Below, one piece after another: positions 33,301 through 40,520 of a stretch of 64,000 nucleotides of DNA. Under the pieces are notes generated by a model. That model did not search any database. It was not told where the DNA came from and saw nothing but the letters and a program-made list of their open reading frames with translations. The translations under genes were made by a program, and so were the position numbers. Source of the stretch: an uncultured Prevotella sp. (GTDB lineage Bacteria > Bacteroidota > Bacteroidia > Bacteroidales > Bacteroidaceae); NCBI GenBank assembly GCA_934217675.1, contig CAKQCV010000002.1:1-64000 (forward strand), written 5' to 3'. How positions within the stretch are numbered: position 1 is the first letter of the stretch; each line of letters opens with the position of its first letter.

Positions 33301-33330
33301 CAAAGGTACTGTAAAGGATAGAGAATACAA
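33301..33330 (-). promoter_or_regulatory. Promoter of trpS
   Basis: On the minus strand TTG (33330-33328), 19 bp, then TACCTTTG (33308-33301) match the Bacteroidota consensus. The expected leader is about 35 nt. Confidence 0.7.
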
Positions 33331-33343
33331 AACAAACACACTT

Positions 33344-33383
33344 AAAAAATGGTCGCACCAAAGCATATAGCCTTGATGCGACC
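33344..33383 (-). terminator. Intrinsic terminator of the three-gene secreted-protein operon
   Basis: The stem GGTCGCA/TGCGACC, extended by CAA-GC pairs around a short loop, is followed on the minus strand by a six-T tract (33349-33344). It lies about 35 bp after the stop at 33416 and directly ahead of the trpS promoter. Confidence 0.8.
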
Positions 33384-33415
33384 TCATTGATGTGTGTTAT
33401 TGTTTTATGTGAGAT

Positions 33416-34603
33416 TTATTCAGCGATAGTCTTGAATGGAATGATTTGTACGTCAGTTGTTATTCCTGTGTCAAAACCACAAACGATGAGTACATATTCT
33501 GTGTCTGCACTTCCTGCATCTACTTTCCCTTCATAGTTGCCACTTACAGTATAGTTGTCAGCATATCCTCCATAAGATGTTTTTATCAAGTCGGTAGCAG
33601 CCGCATTCTTGTCATCATTAAACTGAGCAAGCCATTTTTCCCAAACAGCCTTTGGCTGTGCCATTATCAGATATGGGTCGTTATTTGTTGCTGTAGCCTT
33701 AACATCGCATCCGTCAGCATAAGCCTTAACCACTTCGCATGTTATAGCATTGTCAGACGGAGTAATATCTTCTGTGGAAAATTCCTGTTCATACACGTCA
33801 GTAGTAAAGCTTCCATCTGTATTCATTCCATAACAGTAGGCATAATAATTGGTGTTAGGTGTTAGATTCCCTTGAGCTATGTCTCTTGCATCCTTTGTAA
33901 TGGTGCCAGTTGCCAACACCTGTCCAAGAAAGAAGTTAAGGTCATAATTTGCAGACTCTGCACAATATTTCAGATATTCCAGATCTGCTTTCTGAATATC
34001 TCCATATTTCTCGATCATCTTTTGCTTGCTATCTTCCGATACCACAAAATAGTAGTATGTCATATTGTTGTCTTTCGGAGTGAAAGTGATAGTAGCAGAT
34101 GTTTTTGTGACGTCCTTGACGTTTATGGAAAATTGATTTTTTTCAGCAGCTAATGTAGTTGCTGAAGTTTTTGCAATTCCTGCAGCTACACCATCTTTAT
34201 CATACATTAATGCATAGATATAATATGTTGTGCCTGGTTCAAAGTTTGGAATGCGCAAGAATTTGCTCTCTTTGAACTGATCATTGTATTTACTTTGTAT
34301 TGCAGTACGCACCTCATGGTCTGTGCCTGTAATTTCATCTTTTTGTATACACATCTGCCAGTACGAACATCCTTCAGGCATAGGAAAATCAATGTCCATA
34401 GACGTCTGTGTGATATTGCTAACCTCTATATCCATAGTGAGAGGTTTTATTTCTTCAAAGGTAATGTCTTTTACTGTGTTCATCATCAGCGAAGTTGTCT
34501 CACCGTCTACAGTCTTTATTCTCAAAACATTCTCATTTGTTTCCTGTGCGAACGATGCTGCAGACAAGAGTGCTGCAACCGCCATTGTTATTATCTTTTT
34601 CAT
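33416..34603 (-). CDS. Secreted protein of unknown function with Ig/fibronectin-like repeats
   Basis: The 395-residue protein starts at ATG 34603 with a signal peptide (MKKIITMAVAALLSAASFAQ). The longer in-frame start at 34720 lies before this and is rejected. Next comes a motif shared with the two upstream genes (LRIKTVDGETT...VKDITFEE). Two or three beta-sandwich-like segments follow, with phrases such as EPGTTYYIYALMYDKDGVAA and TPNTNYYAYCYGMNTDGSF. These resemble fibronectin type III-like modules of Bacteroidota surface proteins. It has no visible catalytic motif and no T9SS tail. It is the third gene of a minus-strand operon, 43 bp after its neighbour. Function unknown. Confidence 0.7.
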   Translation of the reverse strand: MKKIITMAVAALLSAASFAQETNENVLRIKTVDGETTSLMMNTVKDITFEEIKPLTMDIEVSNITQTSMDIDFPMPEGCSYWQMCIQKDEITGTDHEVRTAIQSKYNDQFKESKFLRIPNFEPGTTYYIYALMYDKDGVAAGIAKTSATTLAAEKNQFSINVKDVTKTSATITFTPKDNNMTYYYFVVSEDSKQKMIEKYGDIQKADLEYLKYCAESANYDLNFFLGQVLATGTITKDARDIAQGNLTPNTNYYAYCYGMNTDGSFTTDVYEQEFSTEDITPSDNAITCEVVKAYADGCDVKATATNNDPYLIMAQPKAVWEKWLAQFNDDKNAAATDLIKTSYGGYADNYTVSGNYEGKVDAGSADTEYVLIVCGFDTGITTDVQIIPFKTIAE

Positions 34604-34646
34604 TGTATTTCTCTTTTTTTGATTATAGAAATTGATGTCTTGAATT

Positions 34647-35807
34647 TTAGAAGTTTCCTTCTGGTAATTCAAATTCCACGATGACTGGCTCTGTCGTAGG
34701 AGCACCGTCTTCCATTCCAAATGCTATGGCATAATATTTCTGTCCTCCTTTTGAAGGTGTGAACTCCCAATCCATGTTACCTGTTTCTGCATAGTCGCTT
34801 AAGTCAGAGTTTCCTTCATACAATAGCCATTTTGTCAATTCTGCTCCCTTGCGATTGCCAACGAGCGATGCTGGCTGTACGTTCACGAGATAAGGGTCGC
34901 TGTTTGATACTTCTGCACCAATAACAACATTCCGCCACTCATTCTTCTTCACAGTCAAGTTTATCTTGATATCAGACTTTGCAGGAGCTTTTGTCTTTAC
35001 TTTGTCAACTTGTATTGCAGTTGCCAACGAACCGTCTTTATTCATACCGAATGATATTATCACCTGGTCAGCATTCCACATCAGATGTTTTTGTATATCG
35101 GATGTGGTTCCGGTATACGATTCATAGTTCCACATTTCAGATATCCATGTGTCGCCATACATAGAACCGTTGTATTTCCACATAGCAATGAAATGTTGCA
35201 ATACATCTCCTGCATTATTTTCATCAGTACACCAACTGTTATAATAGTTTACTCCAGTACATATTGTATAGTATCTGATGCTGTTGTCTTTAGGTGTAAC
35301 AGAATAACTTACGCTTGTAGCGGTGGTTGTTGTTTCAACAGTAAAAGGATCATCGGCAGCCTTACCTGTTGTCAGTTTCAGTTCGCTGACCTCACTTGGC
35401 AGACCATTAGCGTCGTATGCTAAAGCATATACCACATAGTCTGTTTCTGGATTCAAGAAGTCAAAAGATTTTTTATATGAGCTTTTATAGTCAACAGTTG
35501 CATTTTTCTCAATAAAGTCTTTTGGGTTTGGCACTGGCTGACTTGCCGGTACGCAAACAGCTTTCAGTCTGCTGGCATTTGCATCTATATCCAAATTCAC
35601 ACCAAGTGATGTAGATGTTCTGTATCTCTCTGAAATCTGCACTTTAACCTTTTCAAGCTTTGCGAATGTTATTTCCTCCACATCTTCCGTAAGAGCATTA
35701 AGAGTTGTTCCATCGTTAAGCCTGATTTTCATTTTGTAGGCAGGCGACTGTGCCATCATTGCCAATCCCTGGCAAGCGGCAACAAAAAGTAGTATATATT
35801 TTTTCAT
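34647..35807 (-). CDS. Secreted protein of unknown function, paralogue of its downstream neighbour
   Basis: The 386-residue protein has a signal peptide (MKKYILLFVAACQGLAMMAQ) followed by the shared motif MKIRLNDGTTLNALTEDVEE-ITF. It then has fibronectin-like segments with LNPETDYVVYALAYDANGLPS, the same phrase type as in the next gene, so the two look like diverged paralogues. It starts 2 bp after the stop of the preceding gene, which suggests translational coupling. No catalytic motif is visible. Function unknown. Confidence 0.7.
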   Translation of the reverse strand: MKKYILLFVAACQGLAMMAQSPAYKMKIRLNDGTTLNALTEDVEEITFAKLEKVKVQISERYRTSTSLGVNLDIDANASRLKAVCVPASQPVPNPKDFIEKNATVDYKSSYKKSFDFLNPETDYVVYALAYDANGLPSEVSELKLTTGKAADDPFTVETTTTATSVSYSVTPKDNSIRYYTICTGVNYYNSWCTDENNAGDVLQHFIAMWKYNGSMYGDTWISEMWNYESYTGTTSDIQKHLMWNADQVIISFGMNKDGSLATAIQVDKVKTKAPAKSDIKINLTVKKNEWRNVVIGAEVSNSDPYLVNVQPASLVGNRKGAELTKWLLYEGNSDLSDYAETGNMDWEFTPSKGGQKYYAIAFGMEDGAPTTEPVIVEFELPEGNF

Positions 35808-35809
35808 AG

Positions 35810-36280
35810 TTATTTTCTGAATTTTAATGTTGTATTGTTAATCTTGAAAACATATATCCCTTGAGGCAAAGCCGATATATCTACAGTCTCTCCTTTCCAG
35901 TTGTCATAGCCAAGAACTTTTTCTCCTGAAAGATTATACACGCCAATGGTGTATTGTTTCTTTCCATTGTAGCCGTTTATTTCTATAAGATTGCTTCCTG
36001 CTTTAACACTTATGCTGAGTTTTTCACCTTCAACTTTTAGATTCTCAACACCTGATGTCGTGTCAAAGCTGATTCCTAAAACATCTGCAAGTTGGTATGA
36101 ATCAGCATCTGCTGACTGTTTGTTTATTTTCAGCACATTTCCTTCAAATGTCATAGACTTTATGTCTTCCACTTTATATACTTTTTTCCCAGATGACAAG
36201 TTGATTGTAACATCATCTTGTGCAAAGCAACTGGCACATGCCACCAGTCCGATACATACAAGTAATTTTTTCTTTTTCAT
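35810..36280 (-). CDS. Small secreted T9SS-cargo protein, first gene of the operon
   Basis: The 156-residue protein starts at ATG 36280 with MKKKKLLVCIGLVACASCFAQ, a signal peptide. It carries the shared motif INLSSGKKVYKVEDIKSMTF and then a short linker. The rest is almost entirely a type A T9SS sorting domain: KQYTIGVYNLSGEKVLGYD, then LPQGIYVFKINN and a final KFRK. There is little room for any other domain, so it may be a minimal cargo or scaffold. It leads the operon with the genes at 35807 and 34603. Confidence 0.75.
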   Translation of the reverse strand: MKKKKLLVCIGLVACASCFAQDDVTINLSSGKKVYKVEDIKSMTFEGNVLKINKQSADADSYQLADVLGISFDTTSGVENLKVEGEKLSISVKAGSNLIEINGYNGKKQYTIGVYNLSGEKVLGYDNWKGETVDISALPQGIYVFKINNTTLKFRK

Positions 36281-36332
36281 AATATAGCCTTTATTAAACA
36301 AAATATCAAATTATATTTTTATTAGCATGGTT

Positions 36333-36340
36333 CAAATTTA
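36333..36340 (-). promoter_or_regulatory. Possible -7 element of the secreted-protein operon
   Basis: TAAATTTG on the minus strand lies about 50 nt before ATG 36280. A TTG at 36366-36364 is 23 bp away, longer than the usual 19-21 bp. Confidence 0.35.
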
Positions 36341-36619
36341 GTTATTTTCTTTTATATATAATACAATAATTATGAAAAAAAACATTTGAAATGTTGCATT
36401 TCATATTTTAAGATAAAATATTGGCATATAGAGGATTGGGCTAAGATGATATTTGCTATTGTCATTGTTTGCTCTTAATTTTGCAACATGATGAATATAT
36501 CCAGACTGTGAAAATTGCAATGATTTTAATTTTTTATTTTTGAATTATATCCATCACATCCATCATCTGTCAACTTATGATTTCGTGGACTGAATATTAA
36601 AGTTTCGGATTTAGTTCTT

Positions 36620-36818
36620 CCCCTTCCCCTCCTCCCATTAAAAGGGGCGGAGCAGTTACTCCCATTCTTGAAAATGTTATGTGGTTTACTTTTGCTTAGA
36701 AAGCAACAGTATTGAGAAGACAAGTCATTTTTTTGATTATAAAACCAAACTGCCTTGAGAACTTTTGATTAAAAAAGCAAATTGCTCCGCCCCTGTTAAA
36801 GGGGAGGCGGGGGAGGGG
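36620..36818. repeat. GC-rich inverted repeat pair inside the element
   Basis: Arms of about 36 bp (36620-36655 and 36782-36818) are reverse complements with a few mismatches and a 1-nt length difference. Both contain GCTCCGCCCC and GGAGGGG-type runs, and each arm has its own small CCC-TTAA-GGGG palindrome. They stand out sharply against the AT-rich surroundings. About 126 bp separates them. Confidence 0.6.
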
Positions 36819-36934
36819 AAAATGACAAACAAAACAAGCCGAATATTCATCAAAACTTTCTTCCAAATGATGAAAGATGTCGGGGTGATATATGGAAAAT
36901 AAAGAGAATAGAAAAATGAAATCTTTACAAAATA

Positions 36935-37048
36935 GCGCCACTTGCGCCACTTGCGCCATTGCGCCAAATACAGAAAATACAGTAAAAACCCCCATTTTTA
37001 GCTATTTTGGCGTAATTGGCGCAATGGCGCAAGTGGCGCAAGTGGCGC
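36935..37048. repeat. Perfect 33-bp inverted repeat made of TGGCGC/GCGCCA iterations
   Basis: The left arm (36935-36967) is a near-tandem run of GCGCCACTT units and the right arm (37016-37048) is its exact reverse complement. Each arm has four GCGCCA hexamers and the loop is 48 nt. The hairpin would be very stable. A short reading frame crosses it and would encode ATCATC and AQVAQVAQ, but the strict DNA symmetry suggests the structure, not a protein, is selected or recently formed. Confidence 0.8.
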
Positions 37049-37120
37049 AAACTCGGAAAACGAGATTTCTGGAAAATTTGTCTCTAAAAAGGTATAAATC
37101 CACATCTATATGCTCGGTGA

Positions 37121-37270
37121 CCATTGACAGTTAAAGATGGTAACTCTCCGTTGTTTTGCTCACGGCTTAACACTGGATGGCTGCCTTCTTTATCCGATGA
37201 ACTGACCATCCAGATTATTGAGAATAACAAGCGGGTGACAGCACTTAGATCGTATGCTCAAACGGCTTGA
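37121..37270 (+). pseudogene. Gene scrap: 3' end of an unidentified coding sequence
   Basis: A 49-codon open stretch with no start codon ends at TGA 37270. It has protein-like composition (NTGWLPSLSDELTIQIIENN, then KRVTALRSYAQTA). A stop lies immediately upstream in frame, so this is a relic. It lies inside the candidate mobile element and could be the tail of a lost gene of the parent element. Family not recognised. Confidence 0.35.
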
Positions 37271-37413
37271 AGTCTAAATCCGAAACTTGGACTGAGTATT
37301 ATATAAAGTGAGAGAGTACAGCAGTATTTTGCAAGCTTAATATCATGAACAGCTTAAAGAAAAAACAATACAAATATGATTCAGAAACTTTTCATGTTGT
37401 CATATAAAAGTAA

Positions 37414-37421
37414 TATCTTTG
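37414..37421 (+). promoter_or_regulatory. Possible -7 element for the TPR regulator gene
   Basis: TATCTTTG lies 33 bp before ATG 37454, a suitable distance. The -33 element is not clear (nearest TTG at 37397-37399 is only 14 bp away). Confidence 0.45.
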
Positions 37422-37453
37422 CATAAGCGAAAAATATAAAATGTAAGTATTGG

Positions 37454-39019
37454 ATGAATAAGTTATTTATATCAATAGTAGCCATTATCTTGTTGCTTGT
37501 TGGTTGCAAGCAAGAATATCGTGTTAGCAAAGAACTGTCTATGGTAGATTCTTTGTTAAAACAAGGTTACGTTGACTCTGCTTACATTCGTTTACACAAA
37601 ATAACTTCAAGGAATTTACATTCAGTTGAAGATTCTGCATACTATGCGTTATTGTATTCACAAGCTGCATATAGAACTTATAAACCAATTAATTCTGAAA
37701 GACTAAACTTTTGTATAAATTACTATTCAAAAAAAAGCGACGAACAAGAAAAACTTGCAATGGCATATTATTATAAAGGAAAGGTTCTTTATGATGCAGG
37801 GAATATAAAAGACGGTGTCGTATATGTTAAAAATGCAGAATATATTGCAGACAAGACAGAGGATTTGGAGTTGCGTCACAAAGTTTATGAAAGTCTTGTA
37901 ATTATAAATGAGGAAGCTGGCGATTTGTCTGCAGCCATGAAGTATGCAAAAAAATCGCTTGCTGTGTCAGAGCAGGCAAAACTTGTAAATTGGAAAGTGC
38001 ATGCTTATAATAATGTTGCAGTAATCCATAGTAGGCAAGGACAAAGTGACAGTGCTGCTGTATATATTCGTAGATGTATGGCAATGTTGAACGCGCTACA
38101 AGTAAAAGACCGTGTATTTATATTAAATAATATAGGTGCGTATTTTATGCAGACAGACACGAGTCTTGCTAAAAAGTATTTTGAGAAGGTGATAGAAATT
38201 TCTCCGATGGAAGAGGCATACGAGAATCTTGCTCAAATATATGCCAAGGAAGGTAAATTGGCACAGGCTGAAGAGCTTTTACAGAAAGCTCTCTTGACAA
38301 GTGAACCACAGATGAAATGCGAAATAATGCACTCTATCTTTACAATACAGAAACAAAGAGGTGATTACAAGTTGGCTGTAGATATGGCAGACAGATTGCT
38401 TGATTTGGAAGATTCGATATTAGAGTTTCGTAATAGCAATAATGTGAAAGCTATACAGGCAGAATTTGACAACAGAAAATCTCGCGAGGAATATGAATGG
38501 AAAATAGCTGTATCTCTCACTCTTATTGTTGCATTAACTTTGGTGGCAGTGATAATATTTCTTTATTCGCGCTATAAAACATACAGAACAAAGGCTGCAA
38601 TGATGAAAGACCAAATGTTGATAAAAAATTATGAGCAGCAAGTTGAAGAGTTAAAGCGTCTTGGCAATGACAAGGAAAAAGAGATAGAATTGATAAATCG
38701 CCGCAGGGAGAAATTGCTTGAAAAACATCGCGACACATTGAATCGTGGATATACGTTGTTTTCAGAGATACAATCTGGAAAGACTACAGTATTGTGGAAA
38801 AAGCATGATTTTGAGAGTGTGATAGAGTATTATAGGCTTGTTGATATGGAATTTGTTGATTTCATAGAAAAAGACTATATTGATTTATCACCAAAGTATA
38901 AGTTCTTTCTTGTGCTTGAGCATATTGGGAAAACAAATCTTGAGATAATGTCAATAATGGGCATAGCAGAAGTATCATTGCGTTCTGTGCGCTCAAGAAT
39001 TAACAAGAAAAAAAGTTGA
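37454..39019 (+). CDS. Membrane-anchored TPR protein with C-terminal LuxR-like HTH (putative one-component regulator)
   Basis: The 521-residue protein begins with a lipoprotein-like signal (LLLVGC, C18). Tetratricopeptide repeats cover residues about 25-330 (for example AMAYYYKGKVLYDAGNIKDG and AYENLAQIYAKEGKLAQAEE). A single transmembrane helix (about 350-372, VSLTLIVALTLVAVIIFLY), a coiled coil rich in K/E (about 380-430) and a C-terminal HTH (NLEIMSIMGIAEVSLRSVRSRI) follow. Periplasmic TPRs coupled through one helix to a cytoplasmic HTH form a family of membrane regulators common in Bacteroidota. The targets are unknown; the secreted-protein genes directly downstream are candidates. The lipobox may simply be part of the signal peptide. 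Confidence 0.75.
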   Translation: MNKLFISIVAIILLLVGCKQEYRVSKELSMVDSLLKQGYVDSAYIRLHKITSRNLHSVEDSAYYALLYSQAAYRTYKPINSERLNFCINYYSKKSDEQEKLAMAYYYKGKVLYDAGNIKDGVVYVKNAEYIADKTEDLELRHKVYESLVIINEEAGDLSAAMKYAKKSLAVSEQAKLVNWKVHAYNNVAVIHSRQGQSDSAAVYIRRCMAMLNALQVKDRVFILNNIGAYFMQTDTSLAKKYFEKVIEISPMEEAYENLAQIYAKEGKLAQAEELLQKALLTSEPQMKCEIMHSIFTIQKQRGDYKLAVDMADRLLDLEDSILEFRNSNNVKAIQAEFDNRKSREEYEWKIAVSLTLIVALTLVAVIIFLYSRYKTYRTKAAMMKDQMLIKNYEQQVEELKRLGNDKEKEIELINRRREKLLEKHRDTLNRGYTLFSEIQSGKTTVLWKKHDFESVIEYYRLVDMEFVDFIEKDYIDLSPKYKFFLVLEHIGKTNLEIMSIMGIAEVSLRSVRSRINKKKS

Positions 39020-39212
39020 ATGATTTGTTGCTTGTGCCATATAGTAGCAAATCCTTTCAAAGCCTCCTTCGTAGTGCCTGAAACGGCTGAAATGAGAAAG
39101 TTGCTAAACCTCAAGAGAGTAAAAAATGTCTTGATATTAGTCTATAAAGTCTAAAAGTTTACAAAAACAATGTTTATCTTAAATTATTAGATATGTTTTG
39201 TACAGTAAATAC

Positions 39213-39250
39213 TCAGCCCACTAAAAGCCTATTCTTTTAAAGGGGCTGAA
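39213..39250. other. Imperfect hairpin in the 329-bp gap after the TPR gene
   Basis: TCAGCCC and GGGCTGA form a 7-bp stem with an inner AAAAG/CTTTT stem. There is no T run after it on the plus strand, so its role as terminator is doubtful. The rest of 39020-39348 shows nothing recognisable beyond a possible -7 element at 39292-39299. Confidence 0.4.
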
Positions 39251-39291
39251 TAGTTAAAAAGGTAATTTTTTCTTGATTTGTTAAAATGTAG

Positions 39292-39299
39292 TATATTTG
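39292..39299 (+). promoter_or_regulatory. Possible -7 element ahead of the broken lipoprotein gene
   Basis: TATATTTG lies 50 bp before the ATG at 39349. The -33 region is unclear. Confidence 0.4.
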
Positions 39300-39348
39300 C
39301 AAAGTGATAGATAAATCTTTTATATTAACGTCAAACTTACTTACATTT

Positions 39349-39467
39349 ATGAAAAAAATTTTATTTTAATTTTTCTATTATTTATTATAGTAGGATGTAC
39401 TAATAATGATGAATTCCAAGAAACAGAACTTGTCAGTCAAGAAGTAAAAACAATTCATTTTCAATAG
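39349..39467 (+). pseudogene. Small lipoprotein gene frameshifted in a poly-A run
   Basis: ATG 39349 is followed by seven A bases and the frame ends after MKKILF. One extra A would restore a continuous frame giving a lipoprotein signal (LLFIIVGC) and a short mature part (TNNDEFQETELVSQEV) ending at TAG 39467. The indel in a homopolymer may be real decay, phase variation, or an assembly error. Even when restored it encodes only about 38 residues, so it may be a fragment. Function unknown. Confidence 0.5.
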
Positions 39468-39491
39468 CACATTAAACACATTATAAAGATT

Positions 39492-40325
39492 ATGAAAAGG
39501 ACATTAATTTTTGCATTTATGATTTTTGTATCTATGTTTGCATTCTCACAAACGCAGTTTATTGACGGTACAGAGTGGAGAACACAACAAACGAATACAG
39601 CCGACCCTGTCACTAAGAGCCATATAAAGATTTCAAAATTGGATGGCATTATAAATATTGGCAACTATTAGGCATTGAAAATGTACTGTAAATACGAAGG
39701 CGAGTTTACCTGGACTATGGATTATTATATCCGTACGGAAAACGACAAGATATTCTTCATGCCAGTAGATGCTGACGAATGGTTTCTCATGTACGACTTT
39801 GGATTAAAACCTGGACAAGGATGTTATGTATATAGTCCTGCAATAAAAGATAACAGCAACAAACCTTTAAAATCGTATGTAAAATGCGTCAATATAGAAG
39901 ATGAAAACGCAACAGATTTTCCTGTTATGACAATAGAAGAATACAAAGACGAAACTTGTATTGGAAAAGGAATTTGGCTAAAAGGCCTGTCATCGAAGTG
40001 CGGAGTGGATTATAATATAGGTTTCGATATGGACGGAATTGGAACATCACTTTTGGAAGTAAAAAGAGGTGAGAATGTTATATATTCGCAAAAAACAAGT
40101 TCTATATCACAAATTTCAGGTAATAGTATAAAATATAGTATCAACGGACACAATTTAACTGTATTTGGAATAAATCCATCTGATGACATTCGTTTATATA
40201 ATATAGAAGGGAAACTACTTGAAAGTTTTAAGTCAGAAGGCGGTACGGTAAGTGTGTGTCTGCCCTCAAAAGGCATTTATATTTTGAAAGTAGGAAAAGG
40301 GGAAAAAATAGTTATAAAGTTATAA
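39492..40325 (+). pseudogene. Secreted T9SS-cargo protein interrupted by one in-frame TAG stop
   Basis: ATG 39492 opens a frame with a signal peptide (MKRTLIFAFMIFVSMFAFSQ) that stops at TAG 39669-39671 after 59 codons. The same frame then continues uninterrupted from 39672 to TAA 40325. The two parts form one coherent protein of 277 residue positions, with the stop at position 60. The C-terminus is a clear type A T9SS sorting domain (DIRLYNIEGKLLESFKS, then KGIYILKVGKGEKIVIK). The middle part is not recognised. A single nonsense mutation, a sequencing error or suppression would explain it. It lies downstream of the TPR regulator and a second broken gene. Confidence 0.65.
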
Positions 40326-40360
40326 GTGGTCGTTGATTAAATCTACAAATCACCAATTAA

Positions 40361-40411
40361 ACGGTAACTACTCATATCTATAGAGGTACTGAATAGTTAC
40401 CGTACTATTTT
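40361..40411 (+). terminator. Intrinsic terminator after the interrupted T9SS-cargo gene
   Basis: A 10-bp perfect stem ACGGTAACTA/TAGTTACCGT (40361-40370, 40394-40403) is followed by a TTTTT run starting a few bases later. Confidence 0.7.
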
Positions 40412-40520
40412 TATGTTATAATAAAAGTTAATATTATAACATGTTTGTATCAAATGGCATGTTCATATCGTCTAATAGTTGTAATTGATATAAATTCTTT
40501 GCAATTAAGGTTATTAGTAT

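Larger units (their letters stand above)
36600..37288. mobile_element. Candidate non-autonomous mobile element (MITE-like) with terminal inverted repeats and flanking direct repeats
   Basis: This 1.1-kb gap (36281-37453) holds no intact gene. A perfect 15-bp inverted repeat, AAGTTTCGGATTTAG at 36600-36614 and CTAAATCCGAAACTT at 37274-37288, bounds 689 bp. Just outside it is a direct repeat: GGACTGAATATT at 36587-36598 (one base from the left end) and GGACTGAGTATT at 37289-37300 (abutting the right end). This is the layout expected of an insertion with a 12-bp target duplication, now one base diverged. Inside are two further inverted repeats and a gene scrap but no transposase. The family is not recognised. 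Confidence 0.5.

Noticed and set aside
36892..37134. 80-codon frame reading ATCATC and AQVAQVAQ across the GCGCCA hairpin
   Set aside because: The repeats follow from the exact DNA inverted repeat; there is no supporting domain, promoter or neighbouring partner.
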